From NCBI RefSeq assembly GCF_007679325.1, contig NZ_VEGI01000007.1:172731-236730 (forward strand): DNA of 64,000 nucleotides, read 5' to 3'. How positions within the stretch are numbered: position 1 is the stretch's first letter; every line of letters begins with the position of its first letter. Below the pieces are notes generated by a model that saw only the letters and a program-made list of their open reading frames with translations, did not search any database and had not been told where the DNA came from. Below are positions 61,312 through 64,000 of this stretch, piece after piece. Origin of the DNA: Arthrobacter sp. U41 (lineage in GTDB: Bacteria; Actinomycetota; Actinomycetes; Actinomycetales; Micrococcaceae). The translations under genes were made by a program, and so were the position numbers.

Positions 61312-61942
61312 AGAGCTCCTCCCGGGCGAGCAAGTGATTGTGGTGACCCGGCCGCAGCCCCGGACCCTGATTTTTCCGGCGCTGCTGTTCATTCTGATTC
61401 CGGCGCTGGCCGCCTACGGCAGCGCCTGGATTGTGAAGGGCGGCCCGGCCCACTTCATGCCGCTGATTAAGGAGTCGGCCAGGCAGTGGACCCCCTGGCT
61501 GATCGGGGTCTGTATTGGTCTGGCGGCCTGGGTGTTGCTGGGCTACTGCCTGCCGCGGGTCATGACCTGGCACGCCACGAAGTACACCCTGACAAGCCAG
61601 CGGCTGGTTGCCCGTTACGGCATGCTCCGCCGGCGCGATCAGCAGGTTCCCCTGGCCGCCGTCCGTAATGTGGTCGTTCATCAGTCGTTGCTCCAACGCA
61701 TCTTGCGTTCAGGGAACATATCCTTGGATACCGGGTACCCCAACAGCACGGTGGTCCCGGACGTTCCGGAAGTCGCGACGTTCCGTAACTTCATCCTCGA
61801 CGCCATCGATGATCTCCCGCCTGCCGGGGACCTGGGCGCCGCGGATGTGCCATATGGCCAACGCCAGCCCCTGGCAGACAGGCCCTGGCCGATGGAGCCC
61901 TGGCCGGTAGAGACGAGAGAAGGTGGAAGAGATGAGCGCTGA
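61298..61942 (+). CDS. Membrane protein with bacterial PH domain (YdbS-like)
   Basis: Protein of 214 residues. Two membrane helices (~24-45 and ~68-90) are followed by a bacterial PH-2 domain (YTLTSQRLVARYGMLRRRDQ, QVPLAAVRNVVVHQSLLQRI, GNISLDTGYPNSTVVPDVPE). Such proteins sit at the inner membrane; the role is unknown. The start is GTG at 61298 or ATG at 61304; both lie within the birA 3' end (14-nt overlap), and the adenylate cyclase start lies within this gene (11-nt overlap). The three form one coupled operon. The last ~30 residues are Pro/Arg rich. Confidence 0.85.
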   Translation: MAMRKELLPGEQVIVVTRPQPRTLIFPALLFILIPALAAYGSAWIVKGGPAHFMPLIKESARQWTPWLIGVCIGLAAWVLLGYCLPRVMTWHATKYTLTSQRLVARYGMLRRRDQQVPLAAVRNVVVHQSLLQRILRSGNISLDTGYPNSTVVPDVPEVATFRNFILDAIDDLPPAGDLGAADVPYGQRQPLADRPWPMEPWPVETREGGRDER

Positions 61943-63344
61943 GAACGTTCACCGGGAAACGGGACTGCTGGCGAACGAGCCGGCGCATGTTTCGGATGCC
62001 TTCGTTGAGGCCGCCAGCCTCGAAGCAGCGGTCCTCGACTCCCTGGCCGAGGCCGCGGAAGGCGTCCCTGCGGAGTCCGCCACTGCGCCGGACCAGACTG
62101 TTGCAGAATCCGACGACGCCGAATTGGCCGAGATCAACGCAGACGCCGAATTGGCGGACACGGACACGGACGCCGCGGCCGATTCGGCTGCGGGAGACAG
62201 CGGCGCCGACGACACCGACCTAGGAGACAGCGACGCCGACGACAGCGACGCCGACGACAGTGCGGAACAGCCGCCCGCTGCAGCTCCGCCCACCGGGGCC
62301 ATGTCCGCCGAACGCATTGCCTTGAAAGCCCTCGAACAAAGGCTGCTTGGCGGGGAACGCAAGCTGCGCCGCCGTGAAGTTGCCTCCGGCGCCGGATTGT
62401 CCCTGCTCTCCGCCCGGAAACTGTGGCGGGCCCTGGGCTTTCCGAACATCGGTGACGAGGACGTTGCCTTCACTGAACGCGACCAGGCCGCGTTGAACAC
62501 CATCGTGGACCTGGTCCGCGGCGGCAAACTCACCGAGGAAGCCGCAATCTCCGTCACCCGTGCAATCGGGCAGATGACGGACCGCATGGTGGTCTGGCAG
62601 GTCGAAGCCCTCGTGGAGGACATGGTCCAGAACCAGGGTCTTACCGACGCCGTCGCACGCAAGCGGCTGGTTGGCGAACTGCCGTCCCTCGTGGACGCAC
62701 TGGAGGAAATGCTGCTCTATTCCTGGCGCCGCCAGCTCAACGCCGGTGTCCAGCGACTTGCCGTGCGCGCCGAGGCCGGGCTCGCCTCCAGCGAGGAGGG
62801 CCGCGAAGGCGACGAGGACGACGCCCCGCTGCCGCTGGCACGCGCCGTCGGGTTCGCGGACCTGGTTTCCTACACAAGCCTGTCCCGCCGGATGAACGAA
62901 AAGACCCTCGCCCAGCTGGTCCAGCGCTTCGAGAACAAGTGCGCCGAGATCATCTCGGTGGGCGGCGGGCGGCTGGTCAAAACGGTCGGCGACGAAGTGC
63001 TCTACATCGCCGAGACCCCCGCGGCGGGCGCCGAGATCTCCCTGGCCCTGTGCCAGGCCTTCACCGAGGACGAAATCCTTCCCCAGGCGCGCGTGGCCAT
63101 GGTGTGGGGCCGCATCCTGTCCAGGCTCGGCGACATCTACGGTCCCACGGTCAACCTCGCGGCGCGGCTCACGGCCCTGGCAGATCCGGGAACGGTGCTG
63201 GTGGACTCCATGACCGCCGGCGCGCTGGAACAGGACGAACGGTTTGTCCTGCTGCCGCGACCGGCCGAGGACGTCCGCGGCTTCGGCGAAATCCACCCCG
63301 TGCAGCTCCAACGCGGCAGCGGCCGCGGACTCGTCCTCGATTAA
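61932..63344 (+). CDS. Class III adenylate cyclase with N-terminal sensor domain (Rv1264-like)
   Basis: Protein of 470 residues. After an acidic Ala/Asp-rich extension (~45-120, with DSDADDSDADDS), an Adcy regulatory module follows (~125-285; RIALKALEQRLLGGERKLRR, GLSLLSARKLWRALG), as in M. tuberculosis Rv1264, whose N-domain inhibits or activates with pH. The cyclase homology domain is ~295-450 with metal Asp residues in VGFADLVSYTSLS and VKTVGDEVLYIAE, and the transition-state Asn/Arg in GPTVNLAARL, so it is a complete single-chain catalytic unit that would dimerise. It makes cAMP. The ATG at 61932 has GGTGGAAG upstream; a GTG three codons earlier is possible. It is last in the birA-PH operon. 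Confidence 0.9.
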   Translation: MSAENVHRETGLLANEPAHVSDAFVEAASLEAAVLDSLAEAAEGVPAESATAPDQTVAESDDAELAEINADAELADTDTDAAADSAAGDSGADDTDLGDSDADDSDADDSAEQPPAAAPPTGAMSAERIALKALEQRLLGGERKLRRREVASGAGLSLLSARKLWRALGFPNIGDEDVAFTERDQAALNTIVDLVRGGKLTEEAAISVTRAIGQMTDRMVVWQVEALVEDMVQNQGLTDAVARKRLVGELPSLVDALEEMLLYSWRRQLNAGVQRLAVRAEAGLASSEEGREGDEDDAPLPLARAVGFADLVSYTSLSRRMNEKTLAQLVQRFENKCAEIISVGGGRLVKTVGDEVLYIAETPAAGAEISLALCQAFTEDEILPQARVAMVWGRILSRLGDIYGPTVNLAARLTALADPGTVLVDSMTAGALEQDERFVLLPRPAEDVRGFGEIHPVQLQRGSGRGLVLD

Positions 63345-63374
63345 GGCCGCCTGAGCTGGGCCGATGCCCATCCT

Positions 63375-63403
63375 GGCGGAGTTGACTCCGCCGGGGTTTC
63401 TCT
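63375..63403 (+). terminator. Terminator after adenylate cyclase operon
   Basis: GGCGGAGT (63375-63382) pairs with ACTCCGCC (63385-63392), and the stem is followed by GGGGTTTCTCT. It lies 30 nt past the cyclase stop. A TTGACT inside it is probably not a promoter element. Confidence 0.7.
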
Positions 63404-63407
63404 AATC

Positions 63408-63437
63408 GATAGCTAATATGCAATAGTCGAAGCTATC
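63408..63437. promoter_or_regulatory. Inverted repeat in AT-rich leader of the last gene
   Basis: GATAGCT and AGCTATC are perfect 7-bp arms 16 nt apart, in the only AT-rich patch before the surface-protein start. It probably belongs to the promoter or an operator. No clean -35/-10 pair could be fixed. Confidence 0.4.
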
Positions 63438-63500
63438 TGGCACCAGCACGGGCGATGCCCCCTGCGCGGCGGCCGTGATCTTCTGGGGGACACAGCACAC

Positions 63501-64000
63501 ATGAAGACTTTCCTGTCAGCCCTGCGGCCAAAAACCCGCAGGCCGGAACAATCACGCCCGCTCACCGCCGGCCGCCGCCGTTTCCTGAGCGCAGCCGGCC
63601 TTGCCGTCGCCGCATCGGTCCTCATCACCGGCGCCATCATTTATCCGGGGTTTAAGACTGCGGAGGTGGAGTTGAATGATGGCGGGGTGTGGGTGGTGTC
63701 GAAGTCGAAGAATGCGGTGGGGCGGTTGAATTATCCGTCGCGGGTGTTGGATGGGGCGGTGACGCCGGCGTCGACGACGTTTGATGTGTTGCAGGATGCC
63801 GGGACTGTGTTTGTGGATGATTCGGCGGGTTCGACGTTGAATCAGGTGTCGGCTGCGCAGATGCGGTTGGGCGGGGATAAGAAGTTGCCGGGTTCGGCGG
63901 TGGTGAGTTTCGGGTCGCGGGTGATTGCGGTGACGGATGCGGCGCGGGGTTCGGTGTGGGCGTTGTCGCCGTCGACGGTGAATGGGTTTGATGAGGAGAA
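63501..64000 (+). CDS. Large Ig-like/Fn3-type surface protein, 3' truncated by window
   Basis: The first 166 residues of a gene that continues past the edge. GGGGGA precedes the ATG at 63501. An Arg-rich N-terminus (RPKTRRPEQSRP, TAGRRR) is followed by one membrane anchor (FLSAAGLAVAASVLITGAII, ~31-51). The external part then follows (VELNDGGVWVVSKSKNAVGR, LNYPSRVLDG), which matches the start of large Ig-like/fibronectin proteins encoded next to MoxR-DUF58-transglutaminase clusters in actinobacteria. From codon 47 on, codons end almost only in G or T, unlike the first 46 codons and the rest of the window. The function is not known. Confidence 0.8.
   Translation, partial: MKTFLSALRPKTRRPEQSRPLTAGRRRFLSAAGLAVAASVLITGAIIYPGFKTAEVELNDGGVWVVSKSKNAVGRLNYPSRVLDGAVTPASTTFDVLQDAGTVFVDDSAGSTLNQVSAAQMRLGGDKKLPGSAVVSFGSRVIAVTDAARGSVWALSPSTVNGFDEE

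Noticed and set aside
63382..63387. TTGACT as -35 of the surface-protein promoter
   Set aside because: It lies in the loop/stem of the cyclase terminator, and no -10 occurs at 16-19 bp.

Overview
The window is GC-rich, densely coded actinobacterial chromosome, most likely a Micrococcaceae member (Arthrobacter/Pseudarthrobacter type). The support is: an acyl-CoA carboxylase built from a fused biotin carboxylase/BCCP alpha chain, an AccD beta chain and a small AccE epsilon chain; a mycobacterial-type LpdA lacking the redox disulfide; DUF222-HNH and LGFP-repeat proteins; an NnaR-type HemD/winged-helix regulator; and about a dozen genes whose start codon lies 6-7 nt after a TANNNT -10 hexamer, the leaderless layout common in this phylum. 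The genus is inference; no rRNA or tRNA gene was seen.

Layout. 1-6.1 kb: two tandem large LuxR-type regulators (the first cut by the window edge), then sufS-sufU for Fe-S cluster assembly. 6.2-8.5 kb: a frameshifted small membrane gene, a DUF2505 gene and an NAD(P)-binding/DUF2867 protein. 8.8-13.9 kb: a 1704-residue secreted animal-type heme peroxidase with RTX calcium repeats, an Fn3 domain and five LGFP wall-binding repeats. 14-18.6 kb: mfd and a YdjM-like membrane protein. 18.7-26.3 kb: deoC, then the nitrite assimilation locus (FAD oxidoreductase, nnaR, SUMT gene, nirB on the minus strand, nirD divergent). 26.4-35.9 kb: phosphohexomutase, Rrf2 regulator, purine nucleoside phosphorylase, lpdA, a secreted beta-helix protein, a HemG-like flavodoxin, and a DinB2-like polymerase without an aromatic steric gate. 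36-41.3 kb: assimilatory nitrate reductase operon narK-nasA-FAD/BFD subunit. 41.5-43 kb: MHS-family transporter. 43.2-46.7 kb: glutamine amidotransferase, accBC, maf. 46.8-48.7 kb: DUF222-HNH. 48.9-55 kb: MMPL exporter with its TetR, YbjQ, a small secreted protein, a dicarboxylate symporter. 55.4-63.3 kb: DUF885 protein, accD-accE, HSDL2-like SDR, and birA-PH-adenylate cyclase. 63.5 kb to the end: the 5' part of a large surface protein with a sharp change in codon use.

How the genes work together. NarK imports nitrate, NasA with its FAD/BFD partner reduces it to nitrite, and NirBD reduces nitrite to ammonium using siroheme made with the SUMT enzyme; NnaR is the likely local regulator. A tandem 11-bp-spaced GAAAC array between nirB and nirD looks like a GlnR/NnaR site. 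AccBC, AccD and AccE form an acyl-CoA carboxylase that BirA would biotinylate. The two unlinked carboxylase loci share the same 15-bp dyad (TGTAG-GGTTN-CTACA) in their upstream regions, which points to one common regulator and is the most useful regulatory observation here. No mobile element, prophage or CRISPR array was found.
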